Source: Sutcliffiella deserti
GTDB taxonomy: Bacteria; Bacillota; Bacilli; Bacillales; Bacillaceae_I
NCBI RefSeq assembly: GCF_020037475.1
Contig: NZ_JAIQDB010000013.1
Span: forward strand, 1-37,996
Direction of reading: 5' to 3'
Length of the DNA: 37,996 nucleotides
Below the pieces are notes generated by a model, which ran no database searches, was not told the origin of the DNA, and worked only from the letters and a program-made list of their open reading frames with translations. The position numbers and the translations under genes are program-made. Below, piece after piece: positions 1-9,174 of the stretch; the first letter of the stretch is position 1; each line of letters starts with the position of its first letter.

Positions 1-34
1 GCTGTCCCCCTGTGAGAGTAGGACGTTGCCAGGC
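1..34 (+). rRNA. rrf: 5S ribosomal RNA, 3' end (partial)
   Basis: The first ~34 bases match the conserved 3' end of Bacillus 5S rRNA (CCCCCTGTGAGAGTAGGACG, then TTGCC). The gene begins outside the window, so the upstream DNA should be an rRNA operon. An rRNA operon directly before csfB agrees with the B. subtilis order. The exact mature 3' end is not visible; RNase M5 (rnmV, further along in this window) is the enzyme that would mature it. Confidence 0.9.
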
Positions 35-42
35 AAATAGTG

Positions 43-80
43 AAAAGATCAGTGCTGATTAAGGCACTGATCTTTTTTTG
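43..80 (+). terminator. rRNA operon intrinsic terminator
   Basis: A 13-bp perfect stem (AAAAGATCAGTGC at 43-55 with GCACTGATCTTTT at 64-76) is followed by a T run. It lies just after the 5S gene and would end the rRNA operon. Confidence 0.9.
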
Positions 81-85
81 TGTTT

Positions 86-318
86 CCGGGGTTAGGCAGG
101 TTAAGGAACGAAGAAGTGAGGGACAGAACGGACCGGGGGCTTTTGGATGACTTGAAGAACATGAGTCTACTATGAAAAAATTTGAGTTTGATTTGAGAGT
201 TGGTCGGTAGTTAAATAAATCCAGCAGGAATTTGTTTAGTGTGGTGCGGTGCCCAAGGTTAGTTATTGAAAGAAAAGAGAGAGTTATAAGAAGAAAAGAG
301 AAAGTTTTCCGATAAAAG
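86..318. other. intergenic spacer, nothing recognised
   Basis: No gene is visible. The only texture is a short imperfect direct repeat in a purine-rich part (AGAAAAGAGAGAGTT and AGAAAAGAGAAAGTT, about 272-307). The stretch lies between the rRNA terminator and a transposase remnant and may itself be decayed mobile-element DNA. Confidence 0.4.
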
Positions 319-546
319 GTGCAAAGCCAGCATTACAATTATCACCGAAGGATTAAAGGATGGACACAGCGATTTAATGGGGTTGCAACAAAATATTTTA
401 ACAATTACCTTACTTGTTTGCAAGTATTAGAAAGCATTCAGCACCAAAGAAATGAAGTCACTATGAATGACTTGATTATTAAAGGGAAATTAATTCAAAA
501 TGTGGAGACCTATGATACGATTAGGTTATCTAGTTTCGAGATATAA
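319..546 (+). pseudogene. C-terminal remnant of an IS1595-family (ISXO2-like) transposase
   Basis: The 75 residues resemble only the extreme C-terminus of ISXO2/IS1595-type DDE transposases. The segment IKGWTQRFNGVATKYFNNYL matches the family pattern of a short basic stretch, RF-GVATKYL and NYL near the end. The catalytic part is missing, and a stop codon sits just upstream of the frame. There is no clear ribosome binding site. I read it as a decayed insertion-sequence tail rather than a working gene. The family call is from memory of the motif. The last ~30 residues do not look like transposase and may be read-through into flanking DNA. Confidence 0.55.
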
Positions 547-568
547 AAATTGTCTCTAATTCAACTAA

Positions 569-594
569 TTAGGAGGCTTCCGAAGGCTCCCTAA
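569..594 (+). other. hairpin upstream of the orphan membrane gene
   Basis: TTAGGAGGC (569-577) pairs with GCTCCCTAA (586-594) with one mismatch and one wobble. There is no T run on the plus strand, so it may be a weak terminator or an end repeat of a decayed element. Confidence 0.35.
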
Positions 595-628
595 TAAATT
601 GATATAACTGCTTAAAAAGGGGAATTAT

Positions 629-1282
629 ATGTATAATTTGCTGGTTTTCTTAGCGATAGCTTTGATTGGAATAATACTATATTTAACGATTACAAAAAGG
701 AAGCCGTGGAAATTTATTGTAGTAATTATGGTAATAATCATAGGTGCTCTATTACTAATCGGCTTTCGCTTTACTGCATCAAGTGCTTTACCTAATGATA
801 CTAAACCAATAGAAAGTATAGAAACAATTTACTGGAAAGCAATATTATATGAAGATGTAAATAACCATACATTTGGCTTGGCGAAAATAAATCGAAGTAT
901 TGGGTTTCTGTATTATTACTCAGGTGGCACTTCTGACTACATCCTTGAAGGAAATGAACCATTCCAAGTTGCTGGTTTTGGAAGTGATGAAGAAGATGGT
1001 TTTATGGTTGGAGTTAGAACTGGTAACCCGAATATAAAGTATATTGTGGTTGGTAACCATCTGGAAGATTTAACGCCATCAGTCCCTTATAACTTCAATA
1101 GGGAAACAGTTGAGAAATATCCCGATAGATACCATGTCAAAGAGATAATTGATAATCATGCCTTCTTTGTACTAGATGAGTATTCTGAGGCAACATGGAC
1201 AATAAGAGCGCTTGATAAAGATGGTAATCTAATTGCGGATAAATTATTTGGAACAGGTGAAGCAAGATATATTGAGTGGTAA
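629..1282 (+). CDS. hypothetical protein with two N-terminal membrane segments
   Basis: I do not recognise this 217-residue protein. Two hydrophobic stretches (about residues 3-21 and 29-46) are separated by a basic loop (TKRKPWK), which suggests a hairpin anchor. The remaining ~165 residues are polar, rich in aromatic and acidic residues, and end in IEW; they resemble an extracytoplasmic beta-rich domain, but that is inference. An AAGGGGAA ribosome binding site lies 5-6 bases before the ATG, and a terminator-like hairpin follows at 1343. The gene lies between a transposase remnant and csfB, where B. subtilis has no such gene, so it looks accessory. It carries no motif that shows a function. 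Confidence 0.7.
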   Translation: MYNLLVFLAIALIGIILYLTITKRKPWKFIVVIMVIIIGALLLIGFRFTASSALPNDTKPIESIETIYWKAILYEDVNNHTFGLAKINRSIGFLYYYSGGTSDYILEGNEPFQVAGFGSDEEDGFMVGVRTGNPNIKYIVVGNHLEDLTPSVPYNFNRETVEKYPDRYHVKEIIDNHAFFVLDEYSEATWTIRALDKDGNLIADKLFGTGEARYIEW

Positions 1283-1342
1283 ACAACTGAATTGCTTAAT
1301 CTAAAGTATATTGCGAATTAAAAGCGACAATGATTTTAAATG

Positions 1343-1373
1343 GAACTTCCGATTATATGGAAGTTCTATTTTT
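1343..1373 (+). terminator. terminator-like hairpin after the orphan gene
   Basis: GAACTTCC (1343-1350) pairs perfectly with GGAAGTTC (1359-1366), followed by TATTTTT. It would end transcription of the membrane-anchored gene. The remaining bases up to the csfB promoter show nothing else I can support. Confidence 0.65.
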
Positions 1374-1588
1374 CTGCTAATATCACCATTAAACAATAGG
1401 AAAGCCTTAATTTTAAAAAATCTAATTCTCGATTCTTTACGGGCTTATAGCAACAACCTTTACAAAAGAGTCTATAATAAGACTTTCTTCAGAAACAGCC
1501 AAATTGTTAATTTCAAGACAAACACAGACTTGAAGGTGCTTCATACACTGATTGTATGAGTTTGGTAGCTTGTGATTTTGGTAATTTG

Positions 1589-1617
1589 GTATAAAACATG
1601 GAAACTTGGGAACACTA
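1589..1617 (+). promoter_or_regulatory. candidate sigma-F promoter of csfB
   Basis: GTATAA (1589-1594) and GGGAACACTA (1608-1617) fit the sigma-F pattern GYATA, about 15 bases, GGNNANANTR. csfB is a sigma-F gene in B. subtilis. The ribosome binding site begins at 1624, so the predicted leader is extremely short. Confidence 0.5.
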
Positions 1618-1639
1618 GTGGATGGAGGTGGAGCGAGAC

Positions 1640-1840
1640 ATGAAATCGACCGTTCAAATAACATATGGGGAAACGTGCATGGTTTGTGAAGAGAAAAAAG
1701 ATAAGGGAATTCATGTTTATACTGAATTTCTTTGCAGAGATTGTGAGAAAGAGATGCTACAAACTGATACATCTGATCCAAGGTACAAATTTTACTTACA
1801 ACAGCTCAAGAAGATTACAATTCCGAAAATCTTTTCATGA
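1640..1840 (+). CDS. csfB: anti-sigma factor CsfB (Gin), sporulation
   Basis: This small protein (66 residues) has two CxxC pairs, C13-x-x-C16 and C32-x-x-C35, the zinc-knuckle layout of Gin/CsfB. In B. subtilis CsfB inhibits sigma-G, and also sigma-E in the forespore, until engulfment is complete. I place the start at 1640 because GGAGGTGG (1624-1631) lies 8 bases before it; an upstream in-frame ATG at 1622 overlaps that site. A sigma-F-like promoter precedes it and a terminator follows at 1844. Its place after an rRNA operon and before yaaO and tmk matches B. subtilis, although xpaC and yaaN, which follow csfB there, are absent. Confidence 0.85.
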   Translation: MKSTVQITYGETCMVCEEKKDKGIHVYTEFLCRDCEKEMLQTDTSDPRYKFYLQQLKKITIPKIFS

Positions 1841-1843
1841 AGT

Positions 1844-1872
1844 AAAGTCCTTATTTAAAAGGGCTTTTTTTT
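1844..1872 (+). terminator. csfB terminator
   Basis: AAAGTCCTT (1844-1852) pairs with AAGGGCTTT (1858-1866) with one T-G wobble, and the T run continues to 1872. Confidence 0.85.
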
Positions 1873-2009
1873 ATTGGGAAAAAGATGAAGGAGGCGGATG
1901 GTACTTTCGTTTTCATATTGTCCAAAGATGAAGGGTAGGAGTAGTCCCCTCTATCCGCTATAATAAGAAGTAGGGATTACACATTAAATATAGGAAAAAG
2001 AGTGAATAG

Positions 2010-3473
2010 ATGATGAAGCAGGATCAAACAAGAACACCGCTATTTTCAACTTTAAGAAAGCACTGGGAGAGTGGTCCTCTCACAGGTCATGTACCTGGAC
2101 ATAAGTTTGGAACGGTTTTTCCTGAGCGAGGACTAGAATATTTTGAGGATATTTTAAAAATAGATGCAACAGAAATTACAGGCTTGGATGATTTGCATGA
2201 TCCGGAAGAAATGATTAAGGATGCACAGGAGCTTGCAGCAGGGCTATATGGTTCAGAAGCCACTTATTTTCTTGTGAATGGTTCAACGGTGGGAAATCTG
2301 GCTATGATTCTAGCAACATGTACTAGGAAGAGCAGGGTGCTGGTGCAGCGAAATTGTCATAAGTCCATCTTAAACGCAGTGGAGCTGGCCGGAGCAGAGC
2401 CTGTATTTTTACCGTGTTTATTTGATGATGAACTCGGGGTGGTAACATCTATATCAACTGAAGGGCTTAAACAGGCGTTAGAAAGCATTTCAAATATCGA
2501 TGCTGTAATTCTGACTAATCCTAACTATTATGGACTTTCCATCGATCTGGAGGAAATAATAGGAATGGTGCATGAGAAAAACTTACCGATATTAGTAGAT
2601 GAAGCACATGGTGCTCACTTTGTAGCAGGTGATCCGTTTCCTAAATCTGCTTTGGCTTTAGGAGCTGATATGGTGGTTCATTCCGCGCATAAAACACTGC
2701 CAGCAATGACAATGGGTTCTTTTTTACATGTTCAGGGAGATATTGTAAAAAAAGAGAAAGTAGCTTATTATTTACGGATGTTGCAGTCAAGCAGTCCTTC
2801 CTACCCCATTATGGCATCACTTGATCTGGCAAGGTTTTATCTAGCCTCCATAGGACCTGAAGACATAAAGGTGATTGTAAGAAGCATTGATATGATTAAA
2901 GACGAAATAGATCAGCTAGTTGGAATCAAGGTAATAAGGCCTGCCAACCCTTATATAAAAGTGGATCCTTTAAAGCTGGTTCTAAGGTCGACTAACGGAT
3001 TTAGCGGGTTTGAACTGCAAAAAGCTTTAGAAAAAGAAGGTGTTTTTGTAGAGCTTGCAGACGCGATGAATGTATTATTTATTCTCCCTTTAGCGGCTTT
3101 GTCTTCAAAACATGATATGATAGAGAGAATTAAAAAGGCTTTAAACAAATGTGAGAAGCAGGTGAGTGAAGTTAAAGTGGCGCTAGATAGCTTCATTCCG
3201 TTTCCGAGGAATCTAAGTCAGTTGACAATCCCTCTTGATGAACAGCAGAACTATCAGTGCAGAAAGTGCAGATTAGAAGAAGCTGTGGGAGAGGTTGCAG
3301 CCGAATCCATTATTCCCTATCCACCTGGGATATCTATTTTGCTTAAGGGAGAATTAATTACCAAGGAAGTAGTTGAATATATTTCTTATTTAAGAATGCT
3401 TGGTGCAAGGTTTCAAGGGAATGACTTATTAAAAACTAATTATATTACTACATATATAAGAGAAAAGGAGTAA
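2010..3473 (+). CDS. yaaO: PLP-dependent Orn/Lys/Arg decarboxylase-family protein YaaO
   Basis: This 487-residue fold-type I PLP enzyme belongs to the basic amino acid decarboxylase family. Visible features are DEAHGAHF, with the aspartate that contacts the PLP ring nitrogen, and [13 protein letters not shown], with the Schiff-base lysine. The C-terminal decarboxylase domain contains the YPPGI motif typical of the family. The substrate cannot be read from the sequence; B. subtilis YaaO is a paralogue of the arginine decarboxylase SpeA. Two adjacent ATG codons (2010 and 2013) could start it, and the ribosome binding site is weak. It lies 7 bases upstream of tmk, whose ribosome binding site is inside its 3' end, so the two are probably co-transcribed. 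Confidence 0.85.
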   Translation: MMKQDQTRTPLFSTLRKHWESGPLTGHVPGHKFGTVFPERGLEYFEDILKIDATEITGLDDLHDPEEMIKDAQELAAGLYGSEATYFLVNGSTVGNLAMILATCTRKSRVLVQRNCHKSILNAVELAGAEPVFLPCLFDDELGVVTSISTEGLKQALESISNIDAVILTNPNYYGLSIDLEEIIGMVHEKNLPILVDEAHGAHFVAGDPFPKSALALGADMVVHSAHKTLPAMTMGSFLHVQGDIVKKEKVAYYLRMLQSSSPSYPIMASLDLARFYLASIGPEDIKVIVRSIDMIKDEIDQLVGIKVIRPANPYIKVDPLKLVLRSTNGFSGFELQKALEKEGVFVELADAMNVLFILPLAALSSKHDMIERIKKALNKCEKQVSEVKVALDSFIPFPRNLSQLTIPLDEQQNYQCRKCRLEEAVGEVAAESIIPYPPGISILLKGELITKEVVEYISYLRMLGARFQGNDLLKTNYITTYIREKE

Positions 3474-3480
3474 CATCGTT

Positions 3481-4119
3481 GTGAGTGGATTGTTTATTAC
3501 ATTTGAAGGCCCTGAGGGTGCAGGTAAAACTTCCGTTATCCAAAAGATAGCTAATGATTTAGCGGCAGAGGGATATCCCGTTTTATTGACCCGTGAACCG
3601 GGTGGGATTAAGATTGCCGAACAGATCCGTAGTGTCATTTTAGATTGTGACAACACGGAAATGGATGCCAGAACGGAAGCCTTATTATATGCTGCTGCAA
3701 GGCGCCAGCATTTGGTGGAACGAGTGTTACCAGCCGTAGAAGAAGATAAAATTGTGTTATGCGACCGCTATATTGACAGCTCATTAGCTTATCAAGGGTT
3801 TGCTCGCGGAATTGGAATTGAAGAAGTATTGAGCATCAATGAGTTTGCTACAGAAAAACAGATGCCATCTCTAACAATTTATTTTGATATAGAGCCCGAA
3901 GAAGGACTTCAGCGAATTGCGGCGAATAATAAACGAGAAATAAACCGTTTAGATCAAGAAAAATTGGATTTTCATTATAAAGTAAAAGAAGGCTACAGCA
4001 AAGTAATCGATAGATATAAAGAACGCATGCTGATTATTGACGCATCAAAGAGTTTTAATACGGTATATGATACTGTTAAAAAAGAGCTAGTGGAATATTT
4101 AGGGAAACAGGGTTATTAG
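3481..4119 (+). CDS. tmk: thymidylate kinase
   Basis: Tmk phosphorylates dTMP to dTDP in the cytoplasm, an essential step of dTTP synthesis. The 212-residue protein has the P-loop GPEGAGKT at residues 10-17, the CDRYIDSS (DRY) motif, ARREP-like substrate residues in LLTREPGG, and a lid region rich in basic residues. The length equals the family norm. The start is a GTG preceded by AAAGGAG inside the end of yaaO. It leads a cluster with darA, yaaR and holB, the arrangement seen in B. subtilis. Confidence 0.95.
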   Translation: MSGLFITFEGPEGAGKTSVIQKIANDLAAEGYPVLLTREPGGIKIAEQIRSVILDCDNTEMDARTEALLYAAARRQHLVERVLPAVEEDKIVLCDRYIDSSLAYQGFARGIGIEEVLSINEFATEKQMPSLTIYFDIEPEEGLQRIAANNKREINRLDQEKLDFHYKVKEGYSKVIDRYKERMLIIDASKSFNTVYDTVKKELVEYLGKQGY

Positions 4120-4195
4120 ATTTTACGCATATTTCTTAAGAAGCATAATAAATTACCAATAATGAAGTAATGATGTCAAACCATATTAATGGTAA

Positions 4196-4543
<348 letters not shown>

Positions 4544-4552
4544 TTACTGAAG

Positions 4553-4586
4553 CGGCTGGTATTTCGACAGCAACGAAAAACAGCCT
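4553..4586 (+). other. imperfect hairpin between darA and yaaR
   Basis: GGCTG and TTTCG on the left arm pair with CGAAA and CAGCC on the right arm, around a 7-base loop. No T run follows, so it is not an obvious terminator. It could tune expression of the downstream genes. Confidence 0.35.
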
Positions 4587-4607
4587 AAGAAAGAGGGACG
4601 TTTCCTT

Positions 4608-5048
4608 TTGAAAATTTCGACGGATTTTCAAACGAATATAGATAAAAGCAGACTGGAAGTAAAAGGAGATGCAGCCTCTCGAGTAGGTTTTGGCGGAATT
4701 ATGCAAAAGCACTCCTTTAAGTTACAGTCTGAGCAGTTGCAGACCTTAATGAGGGATATTGAGGTTGTGGGAAATAGACTTGGTAATTCTAGAACCTTTC
4801 AAGACTTAGCCAAATATAAAACGTTAGTTAAGCGCTTTATGGAAGAGGCAGTTGAATTTGGAATGAAACTGAATAAGTCTCATCATTGGACAAGTGATGG
4901 GCAATCAAGGCATTTACAAATTGTAAAGCAAGTAGATAAAAACTTGGTAGCTTTAACAGAAGAGGTAATGGGACAAGAGAAAAACAGAATAAATATCTTG
5001 AGTAGCATCGGGGAAATTAAAGGTCTGCTCATTAATCTATATACGTAA
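4608..5048 (+). CDS. yaaR: YaaR family protein (DUF327)
   Basis: This 146-residue, mostly helical cytoplasmic protein is conserved between darA and holB in Bacillus; the function is not established. It is rich in charged residues and has no membrane segment or catalytic motif. The start is the TTG at 4608, preceded by AGAGGG. A segment near residue 90 (NKSHHWTSDGQSRHLQIVKQVD) and the C-terminal helix are the parts I associate with the family. It lies 11 bases or so upstream of holB and is probably co-transcribed with it. Confidence 0.85.
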   Translation: MKISTDFQTNIDKSRLEVKGDAASRVGFGGIMQKHSFKLQSEQLQTLMRDIEVVGNRLGNSRTFQDLAKYKTLVKRFMEEAVEFGMKLNKSHHWTSDGQSRHLQIVKQVDKNLVALTEEVMGQEKNRINILSSIGEIKGLLINLYT

Positions 5049-5059
5049 GTAAGTGAGTG

Positions 5060-6058
5060 ATGATGGTGATAAAAAGTTGGTCAGATTTACAGTACCAACC
5101 TACCGTTTCAAGGATTATTAAAAATAGCCTTGAACGTAATCGAATAGCACACGCCTATTTATTGGATGGTATGAAGGGAACTGGCAAAAAAGATGTAAGT
5201 CTTCTATTTGCGAAGAGTCTCCTTTGTAAGGAACGCAATGGAGTGGATCCTTGTCAAATCTGTTCGAATTGTAAACGAATAGATTCACGTAATCACCCTG
5301 ATGTGCATATTCTTGAGCCGGATGGAAACTCCATAAAAAAACAGCAAATTCAATACTTACAAGAAGAGTTCAAGAAAACTGGGCTGGAGTCTAAGAGAAA
5401 AATATATATTATTGAACATGCAGATAAAATGACAGCCAATGCAGCAAATAGTTTATTAAAGTTTCTCGAGGAACCCAATCAGGAAACTTTTGCGTTTTTA
5501 TTAACAGAGAACGTTAATCAAATGTTAAATACCATTATTTCCCGTTGTCAACCTTTGTCTTTCTCAGCTTTGACTTCTGAAAGACTTGTAGATAAGCTTG
5601 TGGCAGAGGGCTTTTCATTACCTATAGCAAGGACAACATCCTATTTAACCAACAGTTTAGAGGAAGCAGTAGAATTATGTCGAGATGATTGGTTTGCGCT
5701 TGCTAGAAATTTAGTGATAAAATTGTATGAAGCGCTGTTTGGAAGACAGCAGCAAGCGTTGTTATTTATCCAGGAAAAATGGATGCCTCATTTTCAAGAA
5801 AGAAAACAATTGGAGATAGGCTTAGATTTATTGTTATTTCTTTATAAAGATATGTTATATGTTCAGTTAGATAAACAGGATGAGCTGGTGTTTGTGGATG
5901 CGAGGGAGCAGATTGAGAAGTTTGCACTTCAGACAACCCAGCAACGAGTAACAGAGCATTTATCCTATATATTACAGAGTAAGTCTCGGTTAGCATCGAA
6001 TGTAAATCCGCACCTTCTCATGGAACAACTATCGTTAAACTTGCAGGAGGGATATTAG
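5060..6058 (+). CDS. holB: DNA polymerase III subunit delta'
   Basis: HolB is the delta' subunit of the clamp-loader complex that places the sliding clamp on DNA. The protein (332 residues from 5060) has a degenerate P-loop GMKGTGKK, a zinc-binding set of four cysteines (CKERNGVDPCQICSNC), and the SRC arginine-finger motif in ISRCQPLSF. Starts at 5057 (GTG), 5060 and 5063 are all possible; the ribosome binding site is weak. The ricT start lies 2 bases after its stop, and the ricT ribosome binding site is within holB, so translation is probably coupled. Confidence 0.93.
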   Translation: MMVIKSWSDLQYQPTVSRIIKNSLERNRIAHAYLLDGMKGTGKKDVSLLFAKSLLCKERNGVDPCQICSNCKRIDSRNHPDVHILEPDGNSIKKQQIQYLQEEFKKTGLESKRKIYIIEHADKMTANAANSLLKFLEEPNQETFAFLLTENVNQMLNTIISRCQPLSFSALTSERLVDKLVAEGFSLPIARTTSYLTNSLEEAVELCRDDWFALARNLVIKLYEALFGRQQQALLFIQEKWMPHFQERKQLEIGLDLLLFLYKDMLYVQLDKQDELVFVDAREQIEKFALQTTQQRVTEHLSYILQSKSRLASNVNPHLLMEQLSLNLQEGY

Positions 6059-6059
6059 A

Positions 6060-6884
6060 TTGTATGAAGTAGTAGGAGTTCGATTTAAGAAGGCAGGAAA
6101 AATATACTATTTTGACCCTAATGGGCTTGATATAATAGATAATGAATACGTTATTGTGGAAACGGTTAGAGGAGTCGAGTTTGGTAAAGCTGTCATAGGT
6201 ACAAAAAAAGTGGAAGACAATGATGTTGTTCTCCCTTTGAAAAAGGTACTTCGTATTGCAGACCAGAAAGATCGCCTTATTGTAGAAGAAAATAAAAAAG
6301 CGGCCAAGGAAGCATTTGATGTTTGCTTTACCAAAGTAATTGACCATACACTAGATATGAAGCTGGTTGATGTCGAATATACATTTGATAGAAATAAAAT
6401 AATCTTTTATTTTACAGCAGATGGCAGGGTGGACTTTAGGGAGCTTGTTAAGGACCTAGCTTCCATCTTCCGTACACGTATTGAGCTTCGTCAAATTGGT
6501 GTACGTGATGAGGCCAAGCTTCTTGGTGGAATAGGACCTTGTGGCCGGATGCTTTGTTGTTCCACTTTTTTGGGAGACTTTGAACCGGTATCCATCAAGA
6601 TGGCAAAGGATCAAAACTTGTCTTTGAATCCCTCGAAGATTTCTGGTCTCTGTGGACGACTTATGTGTTGCTTGAAATATGAAAATGACGAGTATGAGTC
6701 AGCAAAAGAGCAAATGCCAGATTTACATGAGGTAATCGCTACCCCTAGTGGGACTGGTCGTGTTGTAGGGATTAATATCCTTGAGCGGGTGTTGCAAGTG
6801 GATTTAGCGGGCAAGGACCGAGTGGTCGAATTTACCCTTGAAGAATTACAAGAGGGAGCCGTTTCATCACAAGCCACAGATTAA
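6060..6884 (+). CDS. ricT: RicT (YaaT), PSP1-domain protein of the Y-complex
   Basis: RicT works with RicA and RicF in a complex that binds iron-sulfur clusters and promotes RNase Y-dependent mRNA processing; in B. subtilis it also favours sporulation and competence. The 274-residue PSP1 protein shows the cysteine set CGRMLCC and, ~35 residues later, CGRLMCC, expected to help hold a [4Fe-4S] cluster. The start is TTG at 6060, 7 bases after GGAGGG. An ATG at 6064 is out of frame. It sits between holB and yabA as in B. subtilis. Confidence 0.93.
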   Translation: MYEVVGVRFKKAGKIYYFDPNGLDIIDNEYVIVETVRGVEFGKAVIGTKKVEDNDVVLPLKKVLRIADQKDRLIVEENKKAAKEAFDVCFTKVIDHTLDMKLVDVEYTFDRNKIIFYFTADGRVDFRELVKDLASIFRTRIELRQIGVRDEAKLLGGIGPCGRMLCCSTFLGDFEPVSIKMAKDQNLSLNPSKISGLCGRLMCCLKYENDEYESAKEQMPDLHEVIATPSGTGRVVGINILERVLQVDLAGKDRVVEFTLEELQEGAVSSQATD

Positions 6885-6896
6885 GAGGTGGAGAAT

Positions 6897-7265
6897 TTGG
6901 ACAAGAAAGAGATTTTTGATTCTGTTAGTAATATGGAGGAACAGATCGGCCATTTATATAAGCAGCTTGGAGAATTAAAAGAACACCTTGCCCTTATCAT
7001 TGAAGAGAACAATAGTGTTCTGGTGGAAAATGGGCATCTGAGAAATCGTTTGGAACAAATATCAACGGATTCTATAACGATGAAAAAAACGAAAAAGAAA
7101 CAAAACGAACAAAAAGATTTGCACAAGCAAACAGATGTAGGAGAAGGATATGATAACCTTGCAAGGCTTTATCAGGAAGGATTTCATATCTGCAATCTCC
7201 ATTTTGGAAGCCCCAGAAAAGAAGGCGACTGTTTGTTTTGCTTGTCCTTTCTAAATAAGAAATAA
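6897..7265 (+). CDS. yabA: replication initiation control protein YabA
   Basis: YabA restrains initiation by bridging DnaA and the sliding clamp DnaN. The 122 residues have an N-terminal heptad-rich coiled coil (about 1-60), a basic linker, and a C-terminal zinc-binding module [19 protein letters not shown]. The closing segment [18 protein letters not shown] is strongly conserved. I use the TTG at 6897 because it aligns with the B. subtilis start (MDKKEIFD) and lies 6 bases after GAGGTG. A GTG at 6888 overlaps that site and would add three residues. A terminator follows directly. Confidence 0.93.
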   Translation: MDKKEIFDSVSNMEEQIGHLYKQLGELKEHLALIIEENNSVLVENGHLRNRLEQISTDSITMKKTKKKQNEQKDLHKQTDVGEGYDNLARLYQEGFHICNLHFGSPRKEGDCLFCLSFLNKK

Positions 7266-7296
7266 AGTCGCCTCTTTTTTAAAGTGGCGACTTTTT
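7264..7296 (+). terminator. terminator after yabA
   Basis: AAAGTCGCC (7264-7272) pairs perfectly with GGCGACTTT (7286-7294), followed by TT. The left arm overlaps the yabA stop codon. It closes the tmk-to-yabA group. Confidence 0.85.
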
Positions 7297-7393
7297 CGAT
7301 GTGTAAGAAAAGCTCTAGATGAAATGAGAATGATTCAAAATACTAGGATATAATAAGATGGACTTAAGTTATCGAAAGAAAGGGTCATGAAGA

Positions 7394-8155
7394 ATGGTAC
7401 AGCTTGTGGAAGATGAACGATTAGATTACTTATTGGCAGAGAGTTTACGTATTATCCAGAGCCCCTCTGTTTTTTCTTTTTCATTAGATGCCGTTTTATT
7501 GGCGCGTTTTACTTATGTACCAATTCAAAAAGGCTCAATTATAGATCTTTGTACAGGAAATGGTGTTATTCCGCTATTGCTTAGTACTAGAACAAAAGGG
7601 ACCATTACGGGAGTGGAAATTCAAGAGCGGCTTGCAAATATGGCAGAAAGAAGCTTTGTCTATAACCAGCTTGACGATCGAATCAATGTGCTAAATAAAG
7701 ATATTAAGGAGGTGCCAGCCCTGTTAGGTCACGGCATATTTGATGTGGTGACGTGTAATCCACCCTATTTCCCAGTTTTGGAAAAAGAGGAGAAAATCAA
7801 TTCTAACATCCACTATGCCATTGCTCGTCATGAAATACATTGTACATTAGAGGATGTAGTAAGGGTAAGCAGTCAGTTGGTGAGACAGGGAGGAAAGGTA
7901 GCCTTTGTCCATCGGCCGGGAAGATTATTGGACATTGTCACTTTAATGAGGAAATATCGCTTAGAACCGAAGCGATTACAGTTTGTGCATTCAAGAGTAG
8001 ATAAGCCGGCAAATACAATACTAATCGAAGGCATTAAAGATGGCAGCCCTGATTTAAAGATCTTGCCACCTTTAATTGTCTATGATGAACAAGGAGAGTA
8101 CACTCCGGAGGTAAGTAATATGCTCTTTGGAGAAGAAGGAAGCCGCAAAAGATAA
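7394..8155 (+). CDS. yabB: tRNA1(Val) (adenine37-N6)-methyltransferase-like protein YabB (TrmN6 family)
   Basis: This is an S-adenosylmethionine-dependent methyltransferase of 253 residues. It has the SAM-binding [15 protein letters not shown] segment and the catalytic CNPPYF motif typical of N6-adenine methyltransferases. Its relative TrmN6 modifies A37 of tRNA-Val; the substrate in this organism is inferred. AAAGGG lies 9 bases before the ATG. In B. subtilis yazA (a GIY-YIG protein) follows; here only 73 bases separate yabB from rsmI, so yazA is absent. Confidence 0.88.
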   Translation: MVQLVEDERLDYLLAESLRIIQSPSVFSFSLDAVLLARFTYVPIQKGSIIDLCTGNGVIPLLLSTRTKGTITGVEIQERLANMAERSFVYNQLDDRINVLNKDIKEVPALLGHGIFDVVTCNPPYFPVLEKEEKINSNIHYAIARHEIHCTLEDVVRVSSQLVRQGGKVAFVHRPGRLLDIVTLMRKYRLEPKRLQFVHSRVDKPANTILIEGIKDGSPDLKILPPLIVYDEQGEYTPEVSNMLFGEEGSRKR

Positions 8156-8228
8156 ATACTGAAAAAGTGGCTATGAAAGCTCAGTTAATAGTGCGTGGTT
8201 CAAGAAACGTTAAAGGCGGGATGAGAAA

Positions 8229-9116
8229 GTGGATATGTGGCAACAGAATAGTTTTTCAGAAAAATATACCAAAGGAAGGCTTTACCTTGTACCTACTCCG
8301 ATTGGGAATTTAGAGGATATTACCTTTCGTGCTTTAAGGATATTAAAAGAAGTAGATTATATCGCTGCTGAGGATACCAGACAAACAAAGAAGCTTTGCA
8401 ATTATTTTGAAATACCGACCTTCGTCATTAGCTATCATGAACATAATAAGCAACAAAGTGGAATGAATATCATCGAGTTATTAAAAGAAGGTAAGGATAT
8501 AGCGCTTGTAAGTGATGCGGGCATGCCTTCCATTTCTGATCCTGGGTATGAGCTCGTGGTACAAGCTCTACAAGAGCAGCTATATGTTATCCCACTTCCA
8601 GGTGCAAACGCAGCACTAACCGCCTTAATTGCATCAGGGTTAGTGTCACAGCCATTCTATTTTTACGGATTTTTAAATCGTCAAAAAAAGGATAAGAAAA
8701 AAGAGTTAGAAAAGTTAAGTCGAATGGAGGACACTATTATCCTTTATGAATCGCCCCACCGGTTAAAGGACACGCTTTCTTTAATGAAGGAAGTGCTAGG
8801 CGATCGTTCTGTTGTGGTGAGTAGAGAGCTTACGAAAAAATTTGAAGAGTTTACTCGTGGACGAATTTCAGAAGTGATCACTAAGTTTGAAGAACAAGGG
8901 GTAAAAGGGGAATGTTGTCTTATCTTAGAGGGAAATTCAATGGGGGGGATGGAAGAGGAGGACACTTGGTGGCAGTCCTTAACCTTACTTGAGCATATAG
9001 AGCATTATATAACGGAAAAACAGTACTCTTCAAAAGAAGCAATTAAACAAGTGTCAAAGGAACGAGAAATACCAAAACGGGATGTTTATCAAGTTTATCA
9101 TATTGAACAATCATAA
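8229..9116 (+). CDS. rsmI: 16S rRNA (cytidine1402-2'-O)-methyltransferase
   Basis: RsmI 2'-O-methylates C1402 in the decoding centre of 16S rRNA. The 295-residue protein belongs to the tetrapyrrole methylase fold: LVPTPIGNLEDITFRALRIL near the N-terminus, AAEDTRQTKKL, and SDAGMPSISDPG are family signatures. The GTG at 8229 is placed 8 bases after GGCGGG; an ATG at 8235 is the alternative. It converges with abrB, and a hairpin that can serve both strands lies between them. Confidence 0.95.
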   Translation: MDMWQQNSFSEKYTKGRLYLVPTPIGNLEDITFRALRILKEVDYIAAEDTRQTKKLCNYFEIPTFVISYHEHNKQQSGMNIIELLKEGKDIALVSDAGMPSISDPGYELVVQALQEQLYVIPLPGANAALTALIASGLVSQPFYFYGFLNRQKKDKKKELEKLSRMEDTIILYESPHRLKDTLSLMKEVLGDRSVVVSRELTKKFEEFTRGRISEVITKFEEQGVKGECCLILEGNSMGGMEEEDTWWQSLTLLEHIEHYITEKQYSSKEAIKQVSKEREIPKRDVYQVYHIEQS

Positions 9117-9127
9117 CGTAACACAAA

Positions 9128-9159
9128 CAAAAGAGATCACGCTCAGCGTGATCTCTTGC
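9128..9159 (-). terminator. terminator between rsmI and abrB
   Basis: A perfect 12-bp stem (AAGAGATCACGC at 9131-9142, GCGTGATCTCTT at 9146-9157) has a 3-base loop. The U run is clearer on the minus strand (TTTTG), so it best serves abrB; on the plus strand it could also stop rsmI transcripts. Confidence 0.8.
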
Positions 9160-9174
9160 TAATTTAAAGTATAA

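Noticed and set aside
1311..1559. 82-codon open frame after the orphan membrane gene
   Set aside because: It contains the terminator hairpin at 1343, has no ribosome binding site and shows no recognisable motif.
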